From HGM04593 sp045636125 (GTDB lineage: Bacteria > Bacteroidota > Bacteroidia > Bacteroidales > Bacteroidaceae), in contig JAZTWX010000016.1 of NCBI GenBank assembly GCA_045636125.1, positions 62,001-126,000 on the forward strand: a stretch of 64,000 bases of DNA, in the 5' to 3' direction. How positions within the stretch are numbered: the first letter of the stretch is position 1; every line of letters starts with the position of its first letter. The notes below the pieces were generated by a model. The model was not told where the DNA came from. It did no database searches and saw only the letters and a list, made by a program, of their open reading frames with translations. This document shows, one piece after another, positions 26,170 through 34,872 of this stretch. The position numbers and the translations under genes are program-made.

Positions 26170-26262
26170 TTCTTTCTCTTTTTTTTATAATGAAAGTGAA
26201 TGTTTTTGATAACTCCCCCTTCGATATTTACACGGTTAGTTATTCGATTTATTTTGCGAGTT

Positions 26263-26293
26263 TTTGCGCTAATGTATAAAAATGTTACTTTTG
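26263..26293 (+). promoter_or_regulatory. Promoter of the second LRR gene
   Basis: TTTG (26263-26266), a 19-bp spacer and TACTTTTG (26286-26293) match the consensus exactly. The RNA would begin about 37 nt ahead of the ATG. Confidence 0.78.
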
Positions 26294-26336
26294 CGCAAAA
26301 TACTTTTATGGAAGCAAATGATTAAACTATTTATAT

Positions 26337-28913
26337 ATGAGTAAGTATTTTCTCAAAATTTTGTTGGCAATGCTTGTGCTTGCGAGCAGTGCTGTTTATG
26401 CTCACGATGTGGAGGTCGATGGCATATTTTACTACCTGAATCGCGACAAAAAAACAGCCTCTGTAACCTATAAAGGCACGAGCTACAGTGCATATTCCAA
26501 CGAATATGCAGGCTCTGTTGTTATTCCCGAAAAAATAACCGTGGGAATTTATGTCTACGATGTTACCAGTATTAGCAATGATGCTTTTCGTGGTTGTGGT
26601 GAATTGACATCTATAACAATTCCCAAAAGCCTGACAGGGTGTTATTCCGGCGCCTTTGAGGATTGTGAAAATTTGAAAGCGGTGCATATAAGTGACCTTG
26701 CTGCTTGGTGTAAAATAGATTTTTACATTGATACACCTTTGAAATATGCAACCCTTTACCTCAACGGCGAGGTATTGACAAGCGTGGAAATTCCCGAAGA
26801 AATTACCGAAATAAAAGATTACACATTTTGTCATTGCTCCACTCTCACCAGTGTGAAAATGCATAAAGGTATAACCTCGATAGGCTTTGCTGCATTCTAT
26901 CAGACGGGCCTTACCACCCTGGAAATTCCTGAAAATGTGACATATATTGGTACTTGCGCATTTCAGGATTGCGCCAACCTTTCGGGCGAAATTGTAATCC
27001 CAGGCAAAGTAACGCGCTTGGAAAGTACCGCGTTTGCGGGATGTGAAGAAATTGTCTCTGTGAAAATTTCCGAAAGTGTAAAGTACCTGGGGAGTGGTGC
27101 ATTTGAAAGTTGTAAGTCTCTGGAAAAAATAGAGCTACACGATAAATTGGAATATATAGGCTGGGATTGTTTTTATAAAACAGCTTGGTATGAAGCCTTG
27201 CCCGACGGCGCAGTGTATGTTGGCAAAATTTTTTATACCTACAAGGGCAGAACACTTGAAAATACACATTTGGACATAAAGGAGGGGACAATTGGGCTTA
27301 CAAGTGTTGGTGATTGGTGCGCAGGAATTACAAGCATTAACTTCCCCAATAGTCTAATAAGCATAAATTCCGGTGCTGGATTGAATTATACTGCGTGGTA
27401 TGAAAAGCAACCCGATGGCCCTGTGTACGCCGGTAAAGTTCTTTATGGGTACAAAGGAGATATGCCCGCGAATACCGAAATTGTGATAAAAGAGGGAACA
27501 AGGGGTATTGCCGGCCAAGCGTTTTTCCTTGAAGAAGGGCTGGTGAGCGTGACGCTGCCCGAGAGCTTGGAAGCTATCGGTTACCAGGCTTTTTATGGTT
27601 GCAGCAACCTGTCCGGCGCTATGATACTGCCAGGTGGGGTTACATTTGTTGACGATGAAGCCTTTTCTGGTTGCAAATCTCTCGACAAAATTATAAACCT
27701 TTCGAGTATGGAATTGAATTACGCCTATGTGAAAAATATCCCGGGTGGTGTAATCCAGGGCGACTATGTATTTTCCAATGTCGACGACGAACCATCCTTG
27801 GAGGAGTATATTGGCAAAGAGAATTGGAATGTTGTGCTGCCCAATAGCTTCAATGGCAGGGACTATGTGCTTTCAACAGCATTCAAAGGCCGGGAGGATA
27901 TATACAATGTAACCATAAGCGATGGAGTAACGCACATTGCCGATAGGGCGTTCGAGGGTTGTCCCAACCTGTCGTATGTGGAATTCCCATATAGTGTACG
28001 AACCATTGGCGAAGAGGCTTTCAAGGACTGTACATCTCTTTATTCAATTACCTTTTCGTGGGGCTTGGAAAATATTGGAAAAGGAGCTTTCTTTGGCTGT
28101 TATAATATACAATCGATTTGCATCGACGACCTTTACAGTTGGTGCAATATTAAGTTCGAAGATGAACTTTCGAATCCTATGATGTATTCATATTCTGGGC
28201 AATTGTATATAAATAATATGCCTGTTACATATTTGGAGATACCTTACGGAGTTACCGAAATTAAGCCATACTCATTTGCGGGGTGTAGCAATGTATCCTC
28301 TATATCAATCCCCGAAACGGTGACCACCATAGGCGATTATTCGTTTGAGTGTAGTGGCTTTTCTTATGTTCAAATACCCAATAGCGTAGTTAATATTGGC
28401 AAGAGAGCATTTGAAAACTGCTGGCAACTAACATATGTAATGATACCCAACTCGGTGAAACACATTGGCGAAGGTGCATTTCACGGCTGCCAAGGCTTGA
28501 CCGATGTACTCTACCTCCCCGAAGGCCTTGAAACCATCGAAGACTATACTTTTGAAGCCTGTACCCAGTTGACAGAGGTTGTAATACCAAGTTCGGTTAA
28601 GCATATAGGCCGGTGGGCATTCAGCAATTGTTTTGGGCTTGAAAAACTTGTTGTTCCCGAAAGCCTGGAAACCGTGGGGGAGAGCGCTTTTGCCGGCGCG
28701 GGCAATGGGGGCGACTACTACTACAATAGTCGTATAAACGAGGTCTTTATAAACGATTTTTCTGCATGGTGCAATATCGGTTTTGAAAATGAAAATTCCA
28801 ATCCCTTGCAAAATTCTATCTTTTTGAATGGCGAGTATGACGCAAATGTAATTATCCCCGATGGTGTCCAGGAGATAAAAAAAATGCTTTTTATATTTGC
28901 TCGCCCCTTGTGA
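26337..28913 (+). CDS. BspA-like leucine-rich repeat protein, cut short by a frameshift
   Basis: A secreted paralogue of the protein at 16474-20262. It has a signal peptide (MSKYFLKILLAMLVLASSAVYAHD), the same N-terminal domain (DVEVDGIFYYLNRDKK) and LRR_5 repeats through 858 residues. Inserts such as AWYEALPDGAVYVGKIFY match those of the paralogue. At 28877-28884 a run of eight A puts the reader in a frame that stops after ARPL. A ninth A would continue seamlessly into the next entry (...IKKNAFYICSPLVSVKIP), giving about 976 residues with a normal C-terminus. A real deletion, phase variation, slippage or a sequence error are all possible. Confidence 0.85.
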   Translation: MSKYFLKILLAMLVLASSAVYAHDVEVDGIFYYLNRDKKTASVTYKGTSYSAYSNEYAGSVVIPEKITVGIYVYDVTSISNDAFRGCGELTSITIPKSLTGCYSGAFEDCENLKAVHISDLAAWCKIDFYIDTPLKYATLYLNGEVLTSVEIPEEITEIKDYTFCHCSTLTSVKMHKGITSIGFAAFYQTGLTTLEIPENVTYIGTCAFQDCANLSGEIVIPGKVTRLESTAFAGCEEIVSVKISESVKYLGSGAFESCKSLEKIELHDKLEYIGWDCFYKTAWYEALPDGAVYVGKIFYTYKGRTLENTHLDIKEGTIGLTSVGDWCAGITSINFPNSLISINSGAGLNYTAWYEKQPDGPVYAGKVLYGYKGDMPANTEIVIKEGTRGIAGQAFFLEEGLVSVTLPESLEAIGYQAFYGCSNLSGAMILPGGVTFVDDEAFSGCKSLDKIINLSSMELNYAYVKNIPGGVIQGDYVFSNVDDEPSLEEYIGKENWNVVLPNSFNGRDYVLSTAFKGREDIYNVTISDGVTHIADRAFEGCPNLSYVEFPYSVRTIGEEAFKDCTSLYSITFSWGLENIGKGAFFGCYNIQSICIDDLYSWCNIKFEDELSNPMMYSYSGQLYINNMPVTYLEIPYGVTEIKPYSFAGCSNVSSISIPETVTTIGDYSFECSGFSYVQIPNSVVNIGKRAFENCWQLTYVMIPNSVKHIGEGAFHGCQGLTDVLYLPEGLETIEDYTFEACTQLTEVVIPSSVKHIGRWAFSNCFGLEKLVVPESLETVGESAFAGAGNGGDYYYNSRINEVFINDFSAWCNIGFENENSNPLQNSIFLNGEYDANVIIPDGVQEIKKMLFIFARPL
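28877..28884 (+). other. A8 homopolymer at the frameshift point
   Basis: In the upstream frame it reads ATA AAA AAA ATG, so A-AAA-AAA is a perfect -1 slippery heptamer. Slipping back one base restores the LRR frame. Homopolymers of this kind also vary in length by replication slippage. Confidence 0.7.
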
Positions 28914-29266
28914 GCGTGAAAATCCCGCAAAGCGTTGCAAAGATAGGCGATTATGCTTTTTGGAAATGTGAACGTTTGGGAGAGATATATTGCGAGAGCG
29001 ATGAGCCTGCAGCAATTAGTGATAAGGTGTTTAATGATTATTCGGCAACGCTCTACGTGCCATTGGGCTCTAAAGAAAAATACCAAGCAGCCGACAATTG
29101 GAGTAATTTCGAAAATATTGCCGAGATGGATTTCACGGGTATCGATTGTATAGATGCCGCTGAGCATAATTATCCCACCCTGTACTACGATTTGAAAGGT
29201 CGTGCCGTGGAGAATCCATCGAATGGAATATATATAAAGAACGGTAAAAAGGTATTTGTAAAGTAA
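28910..29266 (+). CDS. C-terminal remainder of the frameshifted LRR protein
   Basis: The frame carries the last LRR repeat (VSVKIPQSVAKIGDYAFWKC), the closing domain (ATLYVPLGSKEKYQAAD...) and the tail YYDLKGRAVENPSNGIYIKNGKKVFVK, here only in part. This tail has the same layout as the end of the paralogue at 16474 and resembles a T9SS sorting signal. It has no start codon or ribosome site of its own that I trust. It is best read as the end of the 26337 gene after a one-base shift, not as a separate gene. Confidence 0.75.
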   Translation: MSVKIPQSVAKIGDYAFWKCERLGEIYCESDEPAAISDKVFNDYSATLYVPLGSKEKYQAADNWSNFENIAEMDFTGIDCIDAAEHNYPTLYYDLKGRAVENPSNGIYIKNGKKVFVK

Positions 29267-29291
29267 GTCCAAATTTTTGGGAAAATTTTGC

Positions 29292-29323
29292 AGTGTGCGC
29301 CCCGGCCGGGCGCACACTTTTTT
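29292..29323 (+). terminator. Terminator of the second LRR gene
   Basis: A perfect 11-bp GC-rich stem (29292-29302 with 29308-29318), a 5-nt loop and a T run. Confidence 0.88.
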
Positions 29324-29437
29324 GTGTTTTATAATATTTGATTTCTGCTCTTTGTTATATTGCACACTCTGTTTTTGGCGCTGTTTGCTGTTCCCACCGC
29401 TTGTGCTATTAAATTTCATTTAATAATCGCTGGAATG

Positions 29438-29489
29438 TTTCTTTAATTCGTAAAAAAAGTGTAATTTCGCAGTCGCTTGCGCGACTGCA
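29438..29489 (+). promoter_or_regulatory. pheT promoter with a hairpin at the start of the RNA
   Basis: TTTC (29438-29441), a 20-bp spacer and TAATTTCG (29462-29469) form a promoter. Immediately after lies an 8-bp stem (gcagtcgc at 29469-29476, complement at 29481-29488) with loop TTGC. The sequence TTCGCAGTCGCTT is also found at the dnaB promoter. Confidence 0.55.
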
Positions 29490-29521
29490 GGCACAGGGGT
29501 AAAAATAAACAAATTTTATAT

Positions 29522-31987
29522 ATGAATATTTCTTATAATTGGCTTAAAGAGTATGTCGCTTGCGACCTTACTCCCGAAGAAGTTTCGGCAGCTCTCACCT
29601 CTATTGGTTTGGAGACCGACGGTGTTGAAGAGGTGCAGACAATTAAAGGCGGTCTCGAGGGACTTGTTATTGGTGAGGTTCTCACCTGTATCGATCACCC
29701 CGACAGCGACCACCTTCACATTACAACAGTGGACCTCGGCGATGGTAACCCCACACAGATTGTGTGCGGTGCGCCCAACGTTGCGGCCGGTCAGAAAGTG
29801 GTTGTTGCTACAATAGGTACAAAATTGTATAGCGGCGACGAGTGTTTCACTATCAAGAAAGGAAAGATACGCGGCGTTGAGTCGTTCGGTATGATATGTG
29901 CCGAGGACGAGATTGGCGTGGGCACAAGCCACGACGGTATTATCGTTCTTCCCGCCGATGCTGTTGCAGGAACACCCGCAAAAGAGTACTACAACATAAA
30001 GAGCGATTACCTCATTGGTGTTGACATTACTCCCAACCGCGCCGACGCCTGCTCGCACTACGGTGTTGCACGCGACCTTTACGCTTACCTTACACAGAAC
30101 AAGGGTGGCAGCGCCATTCAGCGCCCCTCTTGCGATGCGTTCCAGGTAGACAATAACGAACTCCCCATTGATATTGTTGTTGAGAACAGCGAGGCCTGCT
30201 TGCGTTACGCAGGCGTGAGCATCAAGGGTGTGACCGTTAAAGAGAGCCCCGATTGGTTGAAGAACAAACTGCAGATAATAGGCCTCCGTCCCATAAACAA
30301 CATTGTGGATATTACAAACTACATTCTCCACGCCTATGGCCAGCCTATGCACTGTTTCGACGCCGACAAAATCAAAGGCGGCAAAGTGGTTGTGCGCACC
30401 TTCCCCGAAGGTACTCCCTTTGTAACCCTCGATGGCGTAGAGCGCAAGCTTTCGGAGCGCGACCTTATGATTTGCAACGCCGAGGAGCCTATGTGTATTG
30501 CCGGAGTATTCGGCGGTTTTGAATCGGGTACAACCGAGGAGACAAAGAATGTCTTCCTTGAGAGCGCATATTTCCATCCTACTTGGGTGAGAAAGACAGC
30601 CCGTCGCCACGGCCTTCAAACAGACGCTTCGTTCCGTTACGAGCGTGGTACCGACCCCAACAACGTAATCTACGCATTGAAACAGGCTGCGTTGCTCATT
30701 AAAGAGCTTGCCGGTGGAACAATATCTATGGATATCAAGGATGTCTATCCCGCGCCTGTTGCACACTTCAATGTCGACCTCGAATACAAATACGTAAACA
30801 ACCTCATTGGTGCCGAGCTTGCTCCCGAAACAATTAAGAGCATCGTGACCTCGCTCGAAATGAACATTACAAACGAGACAGCCGAGGGTATAAGCCTGCA
30901 GGTGCCTCCTTATCGTGTCGATGTTCAGCGTCCCTGCGACGTTGTAGAGGATATTCTCCGCATATATGGTTATAACAATGTTGCGATAGACACCACATTG
31001 CACTCGTCAATCATTACAAAGGGTGCCGAGGACAAGTCTCACAAAATGCAGAACATCATTTCGGAGCAGCTTGTGGGTTGCGGGTTCAACGAAATTATGA
31101 ACAACTCGCTCACAGCCGCGTCGTATTACGACGAGCTCGAAACATACAAGAGCGAGAATCTCGTGCGCCTGATGAACCCTTTGAGCAACGACCTCAACGT
31201 TCTTCGTCAGACACTCCTCTTCGGTGGTTTGGAAAGCCTGCAACGTAACATCAGCCGCAAGTATACCGACCTTAGTTTCTTTGAATTCGGTAACAGCTAC
31301 CGTTTCGACGCCGACAAGCGCACCGAGGAGAAAATACTGAGCCCCTACAGCGAGAGCTATCATTTGTGCTTGTGGCAGACAGGTAACAATGTCGCAGCGT
31401 CGTGGATAGAGCAGGGCCGTGCCCTTTCGGTATACGACCTTAAAGCGCAGGTCGAGCACATTTTCGACCGCCTCGGCTTTAAGCCCGCAATGCGCATCGT
31501 AACCACATTCAACAACGACATCTTTGCTGCAGGCCTTCAGGTTCAGGCTGCCAACAGCAAGAAGGTTGTTGCCGAGCTTGGTATCCTGCGCAAGAAGGTA
31601 ACCAAGCGTTTCGACATCGATGCCGAGGTCCTTTATGCCGACATCAACTGGACCGAGCTTATGAAGGCTGTGAAGAACGCAAAGATAGGTTACGCCGAAA
31701 TAAGCAAGTACCCCGCAGTTAAGCGCGACCTTGCATTGCTCATCGACAAGCAGGTGACATTTGCACAGATTGAGCAGGTGGCACGCGAGACCGAAAAGAA
31801 ACTCTTGAAAGCCGTTACATTGTTCGACGTTTACGAGGGCAAGAACCTCGAAGAGGGCAAGAAGAGCTACGCTGTCAGCTTCATTCTCCAGGACGACAAC
31901 CAGACACTCAACGACAAGGTGATTGAAAAGACAATGGCACGCCTTATGGAGAATTTCCAGAAGCGCTTGGGTGCAATACAACGATAA
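29522..31987 (+). CDS. pheT: Phenylalanine-tRNA ligase beta subunit
   Basis: The tRNA-binding and editing subunit that pairs with PheS. The 821 residues hold, in order, the OB-fold tRNA-binding domain (VIGEVLTCIDHPDSDHLHI, about 43-61), the B3/B4 editing domain (WLKNKLQIIGLRPINNIVD), the B5 domain and catalytic-like core (DILRIYGYNNV), and the C-terminal ferredoxin-fold anticodon domain (YPAVKRDLALLID). Length is standard. The start MNISYNWLKEYV at 29522 is the family N-terminus; the frame extends upstream to 29477 only because no stop happens to occur. yebC follows 29 bases later. Confidence 0.97.
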   Translation: MNISYNWLKEYVACDLTPEEVSAALTSIGLETDGVEEVQTIKGGLEGLVIGEVLTCIDHPDSDHLHITTVDLGDGNPTQIVCGAPNVAAGQKVVVATIGTKLYSGDECFTIKKGKIRGVESFGMICAEDEIGVGTSHDGIIVLPADAVAGTPAKEYYNIKSDYLIGVDITPNRADACSHYGVARDLYAYLTQNKGGSAIQRPSCDAFQVDNNELPIDIVVENSEACLRYAGVSIKGVTVKESPDWLKNKLQIIGLRPINNIVDITNYILHAYGQPMHCFDADKIKGGKVVVRTFPEGTPFVTLDGVERKLSERDLMICNAEEPMCIAGVFGGFESGTTEETKNVFLESAYFHPTWVRKTARRHGLQTDASFRYERGTDPNNVIYALKQAALLIKELAGGTISMDIKDVYPAPVAHFNVDLEYKYVNNLIGAELAPETIKSIVTSLEMNITNETAEGISLQVPPYRVDVQRPCDVVEDILRIYGYNNVAIDTTLHSSIITKGAEDKSHKMQNIISEQLVGCGFNEIMNNSLTAASYYDELETYKSENLVRLMNPLSNDLNVLRQTLLFGGLESLQRNISRKYTDLSFFEFGNSYRFDADKRTEEKILSPYSESYHLCLWQTGNNVAASWIEQGRALSVYDLKAQVEHIFDRLGFKPAMRIVTTFNNDIFAAGLQVQAANSKKVVAELGILRKKVTKRFDIDAEVLYADINWTELMKAVKNAKIGYAEISKYPAVKRDLALLIDKQVTFAQIEQVARETEKKLLKAVTLFDVYEGKNLEEGKKSYAVSFILQDDNQTLNDKVIEKTMARLMENFQKRLGAIQR

Positions 31988-32016
31988 ATAATAACTTAAA
32001 ATAATAAAAACAGACT

Positions 32017-32739
32017 ATGGGAAGAGCTTTTGAATATCGTAAAGCTGCGAAACTGAAAAGATGGGGTAATATGGCTCGTACATTTACCCGTGTGGGCAAA
32101 CAAATTGCAATTGCCGTAAAGGCCGGCGGTCCCGACCCCGATACCAACTCACACTTGCGTGCGATTATCGCCAACGCAAAGCGCGAGAATATGCCCAAGG
32201 ACAACATTGAGCGCGCAATCAAGAACGCACTCGGTAAAGACCAGAAAGACTACAAGGAGGTAACATACGAGGGATACGGCCCCTACGGTATTGCAATCTT
32301 CGTTGATGCTGCAACCGACAACACCACCCGCACCGTTGCCAACGTACGTTCGGTGTTCAACAAATTCGGCGGTACACTCGGAACATCGGGCAGCCTCGAC
32401 TTTATGTTCACACACAAGTGCGTGTTCACATTCACAAAGAAAGACGGCCTTGATATGGACGAGCTTGTACTCGAACTTATCGACTTTGGAGTGGAGGATG
32501 AGTACGATGAGGAGGAGAACGAGATAACAATCTACGGCGATCCCAAATCATTCGGCGCAATTCAGAAATTCCTCGAGGAGAAGGGCTACGAGATTACAGG
32601 TAGCGAGTTTACACGCATCCCCAACGACCAGAAAGAGGTTACCGAGGAACAGCGTGCTACAATCGACAGGATTGTTGAGCGCCTCGAAGAGGACGACGAT
32701 GTGCAGAATGTTTACACAAACATGATGCCTTTGGAATAA
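32017..32739 (+). CDS. YebC/PmpR family protein (TACO1-like)
   Basis: A 240-residue member of the YebC family, with N-terminal MGRAFEYRKAAKLKRWGNMA and the signature GGPDPDTNSHLRAIIANAK. The middle and C-terminal domains have VTYEGYGPYGIAIFVDAATD and the acidic DEYDEEENE. These proteins were described as DNA-binding regulators and more recently as translation factors that help ribosomes through difficult stretches. It is 29 bp downstream of pheT and probably in the same transcript, which fits a role in translation. A terminator follows. Confidence 0.93.
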   Translation: MGRAFEYRKAAKLKRWGNMARTFTRVGKQIAIAVKAGGPDPDTNSHLRAIIANAKRENMPKDNIERAIKNALGKDQKDYKEVTYEGYGPYGIAIFVDAATDNTTRTVANVRSVFNKFGGTLGTSGSLDFMFTHKCVFTFTKKDGLDMDELVLELIDFGVEDEYDEEENEITIYGDPKSFGAIQKFLEEKGYEITGSEFTRIPNDQKEVTEEQRATIDRIVERLEEDDDVQNVYTNMMPLE

Positions 32740-32836
32740 TTTCTCTTTATATATATAATAAGGAGTAAGTGAGCGGCTAAAATATGTGTTAAGGCCTGCA
32801 CAAAGCCTTGAACTTGGTTTTTTAACCACTCTCTGC

Positions 32837-32876
32837 AAAATAAGATGACTCAGTGAGTCATCTTATTTTTTTTATG
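32837..32876. terminator. yebC terminator
   Basis: A 14-bp perfect stem (32837-32850 with 32856-32869), a CAGTG loop, then a T tract. The A run on the other side makes it usable by the minus-strand gene as well. Confidence 0.85.
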
Positions 32877-33051
32877 GCACAAATCCCGGAGGCCCGCCGG
32901 GACTGTTGTTCGTGGGTGGCCTTATTGTGCCGCCGGGTGGACGCATAGGTGGTCGTGGTCTCACAGGTGGCCTTGAAAAGGGTGGTGGCGGCCCGGGGAA
33001 GAACGGCGAGCTTGGCGGTGACCACCAGAAATTTATTCTTGCACCGGTCAG
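32872..33051 (-). pseudogene. Proline-rich tail in frame after the TGA stop of the DUF4251 gene
   Basis: Reading on past the TGA at 33052-33054 in the same frame gives 59 codons before TAA at 32872-32874, with 21 prolines and segments such as SPFFPGPPPPFSRPP and RPRPPMRPPGG. It has no start codon near its head. The bias looks protein-coding. If TGA were TGG the join would read NYWLTGARINFWW. It is either a decayed C-terminal extension cut off by a nonsense change, or one reached by stop readthrough. Confidence 0.5.
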
Positions 33052-33657
33052 TCAGTAGTTGGGCGTGCCCTCGAACACCCCTGCGGTGTCATAAGGGTAA
33101 AGCTCTCCCTGCATACTCATATTGCGCCCGCTGAAATTGGGGCTTATGTAGGCCGTTGCGTTGTTGCTGTTGGCTGTCAAGGTTATGTTTACCGTTGCCG
33201 AAATATCGGCTCCTTGTATTCCGTAGCTGTAATAGACATTGCCCTCTTTGTCGCGGCTCATCTGCGCGCCTGTAATATTTCCCTCGAGTGTTATTCCGCC
33301 GAGCCCGTTGGGGGAGTAGGCGTTGGTGTTGTCGAACGCCGTTTGCACCACACCCGTTCCGTCGTTAATCGATACGAAATTTGTACTCTGCGTTACATAC
33401 TGTGTGTAACCGTTGCTGAATGTGATGCTCGATGCCTCGAGTGCCCATCGCCCATTCTGCAACGCTTGCACTGCCTGTACAAACTCAATTGAATCCTCGC
33501 GTGCTTCACGCGCTCTTTCGGCCTCGCGCTTTTTCAGTCTTTCGGCTTTCCACGCAGCTTCACGTTCCTTCTTTGTCATCTTTTTGTTCTCTTGTGCAAG
33601 GCTCGCAATGCACAATACAAAAATTATTCCTGCAAAAACAATCACCAACTTTTTCAT
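33052..33657 (-). CDS. DUF4251-domain exported protein
   Basis: The 201-residue protein has a signal peptide (MKKLVIVFAGIIFVLCIASLAQE), a highly charged helix (MTKKEREAAWKAERLKKREAERA) and a DUF4251 domain. The DUF4251 domain shows NGRWALEASSITFSNGY, QSTNFVSINDGTGVVQ and YSPNGLGGITLEGNITG. The family is found in Bacteroidetes; its function is unknown and it is expected to work in the periplasm or at the outer membrane. The annotated stop TGA may be a recent interruption, since a proline-rich tail continues in frame. It is divergent from the GH43 gene. Confidence 0.85.
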   Translation of the reverse strand: MKKLVIVFAGIIFVLCIASLAQENKKMTKKEREAAWKAERLKKREAERAREAREDSIEFVQAVQALQNGRWALEASSITFSNGYTQYVTQSTNFVSINDGTGVVQTAFDNTNAYSPNGLGGITLEGNITGAQMSRDKEGNVYYSYGIQGADISATVNITLTANSNNATAYISPNFSGRNMSMQGELYPYDTAGVFEGTPNY

Positions 33658-33806
33658 AATTCGGCATAGTTTGATTAATTCGAATAGAATAACAAAAATG
33701 CGGCGCGTGCGAGCGCCCGAAAACGTGTAATAAAACTAAAATCCTGTGCCAAGCCTCTTGTTTTTCTCCATAAAAAATGCCCCGAAAACAATTATTCGTT
33801 ATTTTA

Positions 33807-33838
33807 TTTGTTAAAGCGACAATGTTTATATAAATTTG
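33807..33838 (+). promoter_or_regulatory. Promoter of the GH43-like gene
   Basis: TTTG (33807-33810), a 20-bp spacer and TAAATTTG (33831-33838) match the consensus exactly. The leader is only about 5-8 nt, so the ATG at 33851 is favoured over the one at 33836. Confidence 0.72.
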
Positions 33839-33850
33839 CTTATCTTTACA

Positions 33851-34867
33851 ATGAAACTATATTACAAGGTGAGAAAGGTTGCATTTGTATATCTTCTGCT
33901 GTTGTTTGTGCTCGCTTCGTGCGGCAACAGGCAGAACAACGCTTGGGTTCTTGCTCCGCCTGCGGGTGTGGCAGTGAGCACCGTGGCGGTAGATACAATG
34001 GACCTGCGCAACCCCTTTGTGGTGTACGACAAACGTAGCGACAGCTATATAATGACAGGTGACGGCGGCCATTTGTGGCGCAGCAACAACTTGCGTGTGT
34101 GGGAAGGCCCATATTCCATACTTTTGCCCCAGGCAAACACTTGGATGGGTGAAAATCCCATAGTGCAGTCGCCCGAAATTCACGCATACAAGGGAAAGTA
34201 CTATTTTATGGCAACCTTCACCAACCCCGCAGCGGTAATTGTAACCGAGAACGGCGACACGTTACCCCGCACGGCCTGCGAGGTATTTGAGAGCGACAGC
34301 CTTTGCGGTCCTTACAAACCGCTTACCGACAGCGTGCCTCTCCTTGCTGCCAACGAGTATGCCGAGCATCCTACATTCTGCACCGACGAGCTCAATGTGG
34401 GCTATATGATATATAACAACAGCGCCAAGCAGACAGGCGATGCAACGGTGCAGATAGTGCGATTGGGCAAGAAACTGACGGTGAGAGTGGGCGAGCCATT
34501 TATAATGTTCCGTGCATCGGGAAACCCCTGGTCGGGCAGCAGCGAAATGTCGGCGCCTTTCCTTTTCGACACGCGCGGGCGTGAGCTTGGCATCCTCTTC
34601 TCCACAAAAGTGGGTGACGGGGAGGTGATAGGCGTTGCGTACACCGAAAAAGACCACGGCCTCAGCGGCCCCTGGCACATAGAGCCGCAGCCATTGCTTG
34701 CAGGCAATGTTGGCAGCCCGATGCTCTTTAACGACTACGACGGCACAACCATAATGGTGGTGCACAAGGATACAACGGTGAACGGAAAGGCAAAAAGCGT
34801 TCCGCAGTTCATAAAAGCCGACAGACAATTTGACAAACTAAAACTTAACGGACACTATAAATTTTAA
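33851..34867 (+). CDS. Glycoside hydrolase family 43-like lipoprotein
   Basis: The 338-residue protein starts with a lipoprotein signal peptide (lipobox LASC followed by GNRQNN), so it is probably anchored to a membrane by a lipidated Cys. The body has the five-bladed propeller pattern of GH43: RNPFVVYDKRSDSYIMTG with the catalytic-base Asp region at the first blade, VQSPEIHAYKGKYYFMATF in the second, and SGSSEMSAPFLFDTRGREL in the fourth. The substrate is likely an arabinan- or xylan-type glycan, but this cannot be fixed. nagB follows five bases later, which could hint at work on amino-sugar glycans. Confidence 0.8.
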   Translation: MKLYYKVRKVAFVYLLLLFVLASCGNRQNNAWVLAPPAGVAVSTVAVDTMDLRNPFVVYDKRSDSYIMTGDGGHLWRSNNLRVWEGPYSILLPQANTWMGENPIVQSPEIHAYKGKYYFMATFTNPAAVIVTENGDTLPRTACEVFESDSLCGPYKPLTDSVPLLAANEYAEHPTFCTDELNVGYMIYNNSAKQTGDATVQIVRLGKKLTVRVGEPFIMFRASGNPWSGSSEMSAPFLFDTRGRELGILFSTKVGDGEVIGVAYTEKDHGLSGPWHIEPQPLLAGNVGSPMLFNDYDGTTIMVVHKDTTVNGKAKSVPQFIKADRQFDKLKLNGHYKF

Positions 34868-34872
34868 GTATT

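Noticed and set aside
29516..31003. Open frame of 495 codons on the minus strand opposite pheT
   Set aside because: Shadow of pheT, no domain or signal recognised and no promoter.
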